From assembly GCA_016716675.1 (NCBI GenBank), contig JADJVG010000003.1, positions 124,001 to 188,000 of the forward strand: a DNA stretch of 64,000 bases. Reading direction: 5' to 3'. Both the position numbers and the translations under genes were made by a program. This DNA comes from Hyphomicrobium sp. (GTDB lineage Bacteria > Pseudomonadota > Alphaproteobacteria > Rhizobiales > Hyphomicrobiaceae). This document shows, piece after piece, positions 54,842-62,393 of the stretch. A model generated the notes under the pieces. That model made no database searches. It was not told where the DNA came from and saw only the letters and a list, made by a program, of their open reading frames with translations. Position 1 is the first letter of the stretch. Every line of letters starts with the position of its first letter.

Positions 54842-57139
54842 ATGGTTGCGCGGCGCGGCGAAGATCCCAGAACACTCCCCGGCGAGACCTCGCTGCGCAT
54901 CATTATGCGCCGTCTGCGCGAGATCATGGCCGAAGAAGGGGATGGTCAGGAAAAGCTCGACCGCATCGTTCGCCAGATCTCCGGCGTCATGGTCGCCGAG
55001 GTCTGCTCGATCTATCTGAAGCGCCAGGATGGGTCGCTTGAGCTGTTCGCCAGCGAAGGCCTCAATCCGACCGCCGTGCATACCACTCGGCTGAAGCGCG
55101 GCGAGGGCCTCGTCGGCCGCTGCGCCGAACTCGGCGTCACCGTCAACGAACCCGAGGCGTCGAGCCACCCGGCATTCTCATACCGACCGGAAACCGGCGA
55201 GGACGTCTATCACTCGCTGCTCGCGGTGCCGATCGAGCGGTCGGGCCAGATTCTGGGCGTGCTCGATATTCAAAACCGCGCCTCGAAAGAATACTCCGAC
55301 GAAGATATCGAAGTGTTGCAAGCGACCGCCATGGTGATCGCCGAAAACCTCGTCTCAGGCGCAGTCGCGGGCGCTGGACCCGCCATCGAAGTGTCGCGCT
55401 CGCAACCGACGGTCATCGAGGGCGAGCCGTTGTCGGATGGGATCGCGCTCGGCCACGTCGTGCTGCATGAGCCACGCATCGTCGTGACGCAATTGATGTC
55501 GGACAATCCGGTGCTCGAAATCGAGCGCCTCGATAAGGCCCTCGTCAAGCTGCAGGATCACATCGATGAGATGTTCGAGCACGAGCAGTTGTCGGCGGCC
55601 GGTGAACATCGCGATGTGCTCGAAGCCTACCGCATGTTCGCCCACGATAAGGGCTGGCATCGCCGTCTGCGCGAAGCCGTCGAGGGCGGCCTGACGGCTG
55701 AAGCCGCCGTTGAGCGCGTCCAGAATGCCATGCGCAACCGCATGTTACGCCAGCACGATACCTATTGGCGTGAGCGCCAGCGCGACCTCGATGATCTGTC
55801 GGATCGTCTGATGCGCGTGCTTGCCGGCCGGCTGACCAGTGCTGACGACGAAAGCATGATGCCACCGGATACGATCCTCATTGCCCGCACGATGGGCCCG
55901 GCCGAACTCCTCGACTACGACCGCACCAAGCTGCGCGGGCTCGTCGTGGAAGACGGATCGAGCCAGAGCCATGTGGCGATTGTCGCGAAGGCGCTGGGCA
56001 TTGCCGCAATCGGGCAGGCCGCCGGCGTAGTTGAGAGGGTCAATGCGGGCGACGCCGCGATCGTCGACGCCGTGACGGGTGAAGTGCACCTGCGGCCAAG
56101 CGCGGAAGTCATTTCCGCATACTCCGACAAGGTGCGTTTCCGCGCGCGCAAGCAGAAGCGCTACCAGACGCTGCGCGATCGCGCGGCCGTCACCAAGGAT
56201 GGCGTGCGCATTTCGGTGCATATGAATGCGGGTCTCATCGTCGATATGCCGCATTTGTTGGAATCGGGCGCCGATGGCGTCGGTCTGTACCGGACCGAGC
56301 TGCAATTCATGCTGTCCGATAATTTCCCGCGGCTCGACAAGCAAACGCAGCTCTATCGTAGTGTTCTGAAGGAAGCCGGCAACAGGCCAGTGATCTTCCG
56401 CACCCTCGATATCGGCGGCGACAAAGTGCTGCCCTATCTGCGCCAGCCGTCGGAAGAAAACCCGGCGATGGGGTGGCGCGCCATTCGTATGGCGCTTGAC
56501 CGGCCCGAATTGTTCCGACTGCAGGTGCGCGCCATGATGAAGGCCGCTGAAGGTGCGGAATTGCGCATCATGATCCCGATGGTCAGTGCGGCTTTCGAAA
56601 TGGGTGCGATCCGCGCGCTCGTCGAGAAGGAAAAGACGTTCCTCAAGAAGCACGGCTACACGCTGCCGTCTGCGATTCTACTTGGCGCAATGCTTGAAGT
56701 ACCGGCTTTGCTGTTCGAACTTGATGCGTTTTTGCCGCGCGTAGATTTTGTTTCGGTTGGCTCGAACGATTTGTTGCAATTCATGTTTGCGGCAGACCGG
56801 ACCAACGCACGCGTCGCCAGCCGCTTCGACGTTCTCTCGCCGGCGCCGCTACGGGCGTTGAAGACGCTGGTCAAGGCCGCAAAGAAATACAAAGTGCCCG
56901 TGACGGTGTGCGGTGAGATGGCTGGCCGCCCCATCGAAGCGATGACGCTGATCGGACTTGGGCTCAGATCGGTATCGATGGCGCCAGCGTCGATTGGTCC
57001 TGTGAAGGCTATGATCCTGTCACTCAACGCCGAGAAAATTACTGACTGCGTCGATGCGCTTTTGAAAGAAGGCGCGAAAGATGTGCGCCTGCATTTGCAA
57101 CAGTTCGCCGAAAAAGAAGGCGTTGAAATCGACGGGTGA
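54842..57139 (+). CDS. ptsP: PTS-Ntr enzyme I (phosphoenolpyruvate-protein phosphotransferase)
   Basis: 765 residues. N-terminal GAF domain (about 20-170; LDRIVRQISGVMVAEVCSIY), then enzyme I: DGIALGHVVLHEP, the phospho-His region VVEDGSSQSHVAIVAKALGI, PEP-binding GVGLYRTELQFML, FRTLDIGGDKVLPYL and VSVGSNDLLQFMFAADRTN with VCGEMAGRP. It starts the nitrogen phosphotransfer cascade (PEP to EI-Ntr to NPr to EIIA-Ntr). The GAF domain binds glutamine and/or alpha-ketoglutarate in homologues. The residues before the phospho-His are SSQS rather than GATS, which should not affect activity. Confidence 0.95.
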   Translation: MVARRGEDPRTLPGETSLRIIMRRLREIMAEEGDGQEKLDRIVRQISGVMVAEVCSIYLKRQDGSLELFASEGLNPTAVHTTRLKRGEGLVGRCAELGVTVNEPEASSHPAFSYRPETGEDVYHSLLAVPIERSGQILGVLDIQNRASKEYSDEDIEVLQATAMVIAENLVSGAVAGAGPAIEVSRSQPTVIEGEPLSDGIALGHVVLHEPRIVVTQLMSDNPVLEIERLDKALVKLQDHIDEMFEHEQLSAAGEHRDVLEAYRMFAHDKGWHRRLREAVEGGLTAEAAVERVQNAMRNRMLRQHDTYWRERQRDLDDLSDRLMRVLAGRLTSADDESMMPPDTILIARTMGPAELLDYDRTKLRGLVVEDGSSQSHVAIVAKALGIAAIGQAAGVVERVNAGDAAIVDAVTGEVHLRPSAEVISAYSDKVRFRARKQKRYQTLRDRAAVTKDGVRISVHMNAGLIVDMPHLLESGADGVGLYRTELQFMLSDNFPRLDKQTQLYRSVLKEAGNRPVIFRTLDIGGDKVLPYLRQPSEENPAMGWRAIRMALDRPELFRLQVRAMMKAAEGAELRIMIPMVSAAFEMGAIRALVEKEKTFLKKHGYTLPSAILLGAMLEVPALLFELDAFLPRVDFVSVGSNDLLQFMFAADRTNARVASRFDVLSPAPLRALKTLVKAAKKYKVPVTVCGEMAGRPIEAMTLIGLGLRSVSMAPASIGPVKAMILSLNAEKITDCVDALLKEGAKDVRLHLQQFAEKEGVEIDG

Positions 57140-57246
57140 TGCGAGAGCAATTCCTAACTCGCAAACCTTTGACAACATCGCATTTTTGGTGACAATGCGC
57201 GCACGGTTCAGGGAGCCAGCACGAGTGTGTTGGTAGTTGTTATATT

Positions 57247-58083
57247 ATGCGTACGGGCGTCGGCGCGGAGTTTCCGCATCACGATCGATTTTCTGGCGTT
57301 GAAGCCGCGCCCCATGCAACTGTGAGCTTCTCAACTTCTACTCATTCGCGTGCTAATCCGGTTTACGGCGATCTGTCTCGCAGCGATCAAACGCGCGCAA
57401 ACATCGGTCGCTTGTTTTTCGATCTGCGCAATGCGCTGCAAGTTACGCCACATCACGTCGCGAGCCATCTGTTCGCCGCGCCTGAGACAGTCATGGCGCT
57501 TGAAACCGGACAGTTTGAATATCTGCCGCCGTGGCCGGAAACCGTTCGCGTGGTGATGGCCTATACGGCGCTTGCCGGCATTGATGGCCGGCCGGTGCTG
57601 ACAGCTATTGCGGATGTGTTGAGCGGTGAGGATCATCCCTATCACGGCGAGATGGCGCGCGGTTCGCCGATGCCGCTGACGGCAGAGCCTGCTCCTATTC
57701 CCGCACCCGCGCCGAAGCTGGTTGCGGCACCGTCGCATGGTCCTGAGGCTGTCGGGTCTTCGGCCGGGAAATGGAAGCGGGCCGGCACAGCCCTGGCTAA
57801 GGGTGCGAAGCGGTTGCCTGCCGACGCCTTGAAGCAGGTGCGCCAGCGCCCCTTCCGCGCCTTTTACGCCGCGTCGCTGCCGCTGGGCATTCTGGTGCTG
57901 CTGCTCAATACGTCGGCGCTGGAGGCGGCATTTGGCCATGTGCCGCGGCCCGTCGCGCGCCTGGCACAGGACGTGCGGCATTTCTTCCATGAGCAGTTCG
58001 CGCCCATCCACGATGGCTTGCGCTGGATTGAAGTGGATGACCCTCGCCGCCGCCGTGCCGATAAATTGCACGAGCGCCGGTAA
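57247..58083 (+). CDS. HTH-domain single-pass membrane protein
   Basis: 278 residues. After a variable N-tail a RodZ/Xre-like helical domain (about 50-115: LRNALQVTPHHVASHLFAAP, then MALETGQFEYLPPWP) is followed by a Pro/Ala-rich linker, a basic segment (GKWKRAGTALAKGAKRLPAD), one TM (FYAASLPLGILVLLLNTSAL) and a short periplasmic tail. The plan resembles RodZ, a cytoskeletal anchor, but lacks its C-terminal domain. It sits between ptsP and prfA, a position conserved for such proteins in related genomes as far as I know. Function unassigned. The start has no good ribosome site. Confidence 0.7.
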   Translation: MRTGVGAEFPHHDRFSGVEAAPHATVSFSTSTHSRANPVYGDLSRSDQTRANIGRLFFDLRNALQVTPHHVASHLFAAPETVMALETGQFEYLPPWPETVRVVMAYTALAGIDGRPVLTAIADVLSGEDHPYHGEMARGSPMPLTAEPAPIPAPAPKLVAAPSHGPEAVGSSAGKWKRAGTALAKGAKRLPADALKQVRQRPFRAFYAASLPLGILVLLLNTSALEAAFGHVPRPVARLAQDVRHFFHEQFAPIHDGLRWIEVDDPRRRRADKLHERR

Positions 58084-58143
58084 ATCGTTTAGATGCGCGC
58101 TTGCCCATGAACCGCGAGCCCTCGAAAGCATCTGACCGCCGCC

Positions 58144-59223
58144 ATGACCGCCATCCCTCAAGAAAAACTCGACCGCGTCGTGGAACGCTGGCTGGCGATC
58201 CAGGACGAGCTCAATCACGGCGTCAGCCAGGCCGTATTCGCCAAGCTCAACAAGGAATTTTCCGACCTTTCGCCGCTGGTCGCCAAGATCCAGGAACTGC
58301 GCAAGGCGGAATCCGAGATCGGCGATCTTGATGCGATGATTGCCGATCCGGCGTCGGATAAAGAAATGGTCGAGATGGCCTATGCCGAGCGCGCCATGTT
58401 GGGGCCGAAAATCGAGGCGCTTGAACACGAGGTGCGCGTGGCGCTGCTGCCGAAAGACGCAGCCGACGAAAAGAGCGCGATCCTCGAAGTGCGCGCCGGC
58501 ACAGGTGGCGACGAGGCCGCGCTGTTCGCAGCCGATCTCTTCCGCATGTATTCGCGCTACGCCGATCTGCACGGCTGGAAGACCGAGATCATCTCGATGT
58601 CGGAGAGCGATCTCGGCGGTTACAAGGAAATCGTGGCGTCGATTGCCGGGCAAGGCGTGTTCGCGCGGTTGAAGTTCGAATCCGGTGTGCATCGCGTACA
58701 GCGCATTCCGGCGACCGAGAGCGGCGGGCGCATTCACACCTCCGCCGCGACCGTTGCGGTGCTGCCAGAAGCCGAGGACGTCGATATCGATATCCGGATG
58801 GAAGACGTGCGCATCGATACCATGCGCGCTAGTGGCGCGGGCGGCCAGCACGTCAACAAAACCGACAGTGCCGTGCGCATGCTGCACATTCCAACCGGCA
58901 TTATCGTTGTTTCAGCCGAGAAGTCGCAGCATCAGAACCGGCGGCTCGCGATGGCGGTTCTAAAAGCCAAGCTTTACGAACTGCAGCGCGACAAACTCGA
59001 CAGCGAACGCTCGGAAGCGCGCAAATCGCAGGTCGGGTCGGGCGATCGCTCGCAGCGCATTCGCACCTACAATTTTCCGCAAGGACGCGTCACCGATCAC
59101 CGCATCAATGTGACGCTCTACAACCTTGATGAAGTTCTCACCGGCAACGCGCTCGACCAGCTTGTCGATGCGCTGATTACCGATCACCAAGCCGGCCTTC
59201 TGACGGAGATGACCGCTGCGTGA
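58144..59223 (+). CDS. prfA: Peptide chain release factor 1
   Basis: 359 residues. GGQ motif at 233-235 (SGAGGQHVNKTDSAVR), anticodon-like PAT tripeptide in RIPATESGGRIHTSAA (RF1 type, PxT), and EVRAGTGGDEAALFAADLF in the RF1 core. It releases nascent peptides at UAA/UAG. The stop overlaps the GTG of prmC (GTGA), as in other genomes where the two are coupled. Confidence 0.97.
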   Translation: MTAIPQEKLDRVVERWLAIQDELNHGVSQAVFAKLNKEFSDLSPLVAKIQELRKAESEIGDLDAMIADPASDKEMVEMAYAERAMLGPKIEALEHEVRVALLPKDAADEKSAILEVRAGTGGDEAALFAADLFRMYSRYADLHGWKTEIISMSESDLGGYKEIVASIAGQGVFARLKFESGVHRVQRIPATESGGRIHTSAATVAVLPEAEDVDIDIRMEDVRIDTMRASGAGGQHVNKTDSAVRMLHIPTGIIVVSAEKSQHQNRRLAMAVLKAKLYELQRDKLDSERSEARKSQVGSGDRSQRIRTYNFPQGRVTDHRINVTLYNLDEVLTGNALDQLVDALITDHQAGLLTEMTAA

Positions 59224-60121
59224 AACCGGCCGCCAGCCATCGGGGGCCTTTCCCGGCATCGCGGAAAGCGACACGCTGAAGCAGACGGTTGCCGCCATCG
59301 CCGCGGCGCTGTCTGCATCGGGAAGTGATACGGCGCACGCCGACGCCCGCTATTTGGTGCAAGGCATTCTGGAGATCGATGCGGCGGCGCTGTTGCGCGA
59401 TCCGGACCGCGCGATAGGCGCCCGCGCCCCGCAATTGGAAGCGGCCGTACTCCGTCGTCTCGGGCACGAACCGGTTTCACGGATACTGGGACAGCGCGAA
59501 TTCTACGGCCGGGTATTTAAAGTGACGCCCGGCGTTCTCGATCCGCGCCCCGACACCGAAACGCTGATCGATCTGGTTCTCGAAATCGTCGGCGCCGAAG
59601 GCCGCCATGATGACGCCTTGACCATTGCCGACATCGGCTGCGGCTCCGGCGCGATTATCGTCACGCTGCTGGCGGCTTTGCCGAGGGCCGCCGGGGTCGC
59701 GATTGACGTTTCCCCGGCAGCGCTGGCGGTTACGCGCGGCAATGCCGCCACGCATGGTGTGGCCGACCGGTTAAAGACGGTGGAGACCCGAGGCCTCTGC
59801 GGCATTAATGATCACCTGGATATCATTGTCTCGAACCCGCCCTATATCCCGACAGGCGAAATCACCGGCTTAGACGCTGGCGTTCGCGACTTCGATCCTA
59901 TGTTGGCGCTCGATGGTGGCGTCGATGGGCTACAAATTTACCGAGAAATCGCGAACAATATCAGAGCTCTTCAAAAACCGTGCTGGATTTGCCTAGAAAT
60001 AGGGGCTGGTCAACACGACGCTGTCGAACGGATATTCGAGGCGATTGGCGCCGTGGCGCGTCATCGCCGGATCGACCTCGGTGGCCATATTCGGGCTGTG
60101 GCGCTGAAGATACATTGCTAA
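59220..60121 (+). CDS. prmC: Release factor glutamine methyltransferase PrmC, probable N-terminal frameshift
   Basis: The catalytic part reads ADIGCGSGAIIVTLLAALPR (SAM) and IVSNPPYIPTGEI (NPPY motif), uninterrupted to 60121. Without repair the only starts in this frame are TTG 59351 or GTG 59354, which would cut away the N-terminal helical domain. Upstream, in the same frame, sequence such as LKQTVAAIAAALSASGSDTA, typical of that domain, is present but has no start codon. Adding one G to the GGGGG run 59242-59246 links it to the GTG at 59220, which overlaps the prfA stop. It methylates the GGQ glutamine of RF1/RF2. Repaired length is about 300 residues, normal for the family. Confidence 0.88.
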
Positions 60122-60721
60122 CCGAACCCGTAAATTCAGTTGGCACACCAGCGTTTCCACGATAGTGTGTCCACAACAGATTTATTCTGGGATCTTCTAA
60201 ACAGCCGGATTGAGCGCGTAGCCTCTCCGTTGAGTGTTTTGCCCGGAGTGCATTGCAAGTGTCGCTCGCTCATGTGCCGGTTTTCGGCGGGCAGGCGGCC
60301 TGCCCCAGGCCAGACCGGAGTTGAGTATCGGCCTTATGCGTTAAGACGCAGCGAAATCTTCATGTGTAGAGGTTTTGGCCCTTTCGGGTCCGGTTTGGGA
60401 TTAAGCGTGGCGGGTGCGCGCTCCACGTGGGAACAGGGCGCAATCCGCGCGGAGGCGGTACGCGCATAGTGTGATGCCAAAGGAATAACGCATATTCGCC
60501 AAGCATCTTGTTCGCGGCCATGGTGTGGGAATTGAGCCGGTATGGAAATCTCCGGCGGGCACCAACGATCAACAGCAACGATCAAAATGATCAAGATGTT
60601 GGCAGATCGCATGGCGTAACAAGACGACGTAACGGGCCGTTGGCCGCAAGGCCGAGAGGAATTCCCCGTCCGGGGGTGGGACGAGGCAGTGTAAAAACCA
60701 AAGTAATGTGAACGGGAGCCC
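60122..60721. other. Intergenic region, no gene recognised
   Basis: 600 bp between prmC and the DUF4167 gene. Long frames on the minus strand are low-complexity shadows of the Asn/Asp/Arg-rich gene beside it. A leader or promoter region is likely; no hairpin with T-run was seen. Confidence 0.5.
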
Positions 60722-61828
60722 ATGAGGCAAGGACAGCAAAATCGTCGCGGCCGCGGCCGTAGCAACAATAACAATAATAATAACGGCAACAACAACCGCA
60801 AATCGCAGAACCCGCTGACGCGCAGTTTTGAGAGCACGGGTCCCGATGTAAAGGTTCGCGGCACGCCAGCGCACGTTGCAGAGAAATACATCTCGCTTGC
60901 TCGCGATGCATTGTCCTCGGGTGACCGGGTGCTGGCTGAGAACTATCTGCAGCACGCCGAACACTACAACCGCATCATTCTGACCTATCGCGAACAGCAG
61001 ATGAGCCAGGGCGGTGAGTACCAGGGCCAACTGCCACGGGCGCAGACGTTCAACGCTCAAGACCCGATGGACGGCGAAGACTACGGCGACGAGGACGGCG
61101 ACGAAATCAGCGGCAACATGCAGCCGCAGATCAGCCAGGGCGAAGGCCAGCCGCAGGGCGGCGGACAGGGCCCGGGCGGACAAGGTGGTCAGGGTAGCGG
61201 CATGCCGCAGCACCGTTCGTTCGATGGTCAGCAGCGTTACGACAATCGCCCGCCGCGCCATGACAACAATCGTGACAACAATCGCGGCGAACCGCGTCAG
61301 CACAATCAGCCGCGCCAGGATCGCGATGGCAACCGCTTCGATCGCGGCGATCGTCAAGACCGTGGCGAGCAACGCAATTTCAATCGCCAGGACCGCGGCG
61401 ATCGCCAGCCCCGTCCCGATCGCTTTGACCGGGGTGACCGGCCAGATCGCCCAGATCGTCAGGACCAGCACGACCGCGAGCCGCGCGACTTCCGCGACGA
61501 TCGCGCGCCGCAGACCTTCGGCGAGCCGCCGATGGCGGGCGACGCCATAGCCAACGGCAACGGACGCCCGCCACGCCGCGAGCGTTTTGCGCCGAACCCG
61601 AATGGCGAGCGTATCCCGCCGCCGTTTGCCGGTCAGCCCCAGCCGCCGGTGCAGCCGGTCGCAGCAGCGCCCCAGCCGCCGGCTCCGCCGCCTCAGCCGG
61701 TAGCGCCACCGATGGAAGCTTCCGAACAGCCGGCGTTCCTGCGCCGTCCGGTGCGCCGCCCGCGCCGTGACGATAGCGAAGCGGCACCTGCGCCGCGCGC
61801 AGCACCTGTCGCTGACGAGTCCGAATAA
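60722..61828 (+). CDS. DUF4167-domain protein with disordered Arg/Asp/Gln-rich tail
   Basis: 368 residues. An N-terminal RG- and Asn-rich tract (with seven successive Asn) precedes the DUF4167 core: RSFESTGPDVKVRGTPAHV, then AEKYISLARDALSSGDRVLA, then ENYLQHAEHYNRII. The remaining 270 residues are low-complexity: Gly/Gln repeats, then Asp-Arg-Gln-Asn repeats (DRGDRQDRG and similar) and a Pro/Gln-rich end. Found only in alphaproteobacteria as far as I know; the RG/DR-rich pattern resembles RNA-binding condensate-forming proteins. Function not established. A terminator follows. Confidence 0.86.
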   Translation: MRQGQQNRRGRGRSNNNNNNNGNNNRKSQNPLTRSFESTGPDVKVRGTPAHVAEKYISLARDALSSGDRVLAENYLQHAEHYNRIILTYREQQMSQGGEYQGQLPRAQTFNAQDPMDGEDYGDEDGDEISGNMQPQISQGEGQPQGGGQGPGGQGGQGSGMPQHRSFDGQQRYDNRPPRHDNNRDNNRGEPRQHNQPRQDRDGNRFDRGDRQDRGEQRNFNRQDRGDRQPRPDRFDRGDRPDRPDRQDQHDREPRDFRDDRAPQTFGEPPMAGDAIANGNGRPPRRERFAPNPNGERIPPPFAGQPQPPVQPVAAAPQPPAPPPQPVAPPMEASEQPAFLRRPVRRPRRDDSEAAPAPRAAPVADESE

Positions 61829-61857
61829 GCGCGCTCAATCGCGCAGCAGAAGTTTCA

Positions 61858-61889
61858 GAAAGCCGTGGGCGCCGCCCGCGGCTTTTTTT
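61858..61889 (+). terminator. Rho-independent terminator
   Basis: AGCCGTGGGC - GCC - GCCCGCGGCT forms a 10-bp stem (one G-T wobble), preceded by A residues and followed by seven T. It lies 30 bp after the stop of the DUF4167 gene. Confidence 0.9.
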
Positions 61890-62393
61890 GTTGCCGTCTG
61901 TCCACGCGTTCGACGGCCTAATGCGCCGGATGCCATCGCTAGAGATGGCGCGTGCAGCTCGCCGCCTGTCCGTTCCGCATCGCAATGACGAAATGTATTT
62001 TCGGCAAATGCCGCGGGTTGGATGGATCGAACGGCCTCGGACGTTTCTCGATGGCGTCGGCGCGGTCGAAGGGCAGCGTTGCGCCAGCTTCGAGGGTTGT
62101 GGATGTTAACCTTCGGCCGACAGCCCCTTCACTGGATAGCGCTATACCGCGATGACAAGGCCACCAGACGGTGCCGCCGGGCTATGGCCCATTTCGTCAC
62201 CCAACATTGCGCAGTTTTCTCTCGCGCGATGCCCACTGCCACCCCTTTTTCTAGATCGTCACGGCACTATATTCTGGATGCTGCCGCATTGTCGCGATGC
62301 CCAAGACGGGGTCTCGACTTGGGGCCGCAGACGTTTCTGGCCGTTGCCTTGCGCCATTTGGGCGGGCGACGCGTGCATGGAAGGGAACATCGA
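61890..62393. other. Intergenic region upstream of clpB
   Basis: 504 bp with no recognisable gene. It should contain the clpB promoter; I could not identify a convincing heat-shock sigma-32 pair by eye. Confidence 0.45.

Noticed and set aside
54082..54927. 281-residue minus-strand frame opposite lysC
   Set aside because: Antisense shadow of a fully conserved aspartate kinase gene.
57331..58887. 518-residue open frame on the minus strand opposite the HTH-TM gene and prfA
   Set aside because: It is antisense to well-supported genes; His/Arg/Gly-rich composition without any domain is typical of a GC-rich shadow frame.
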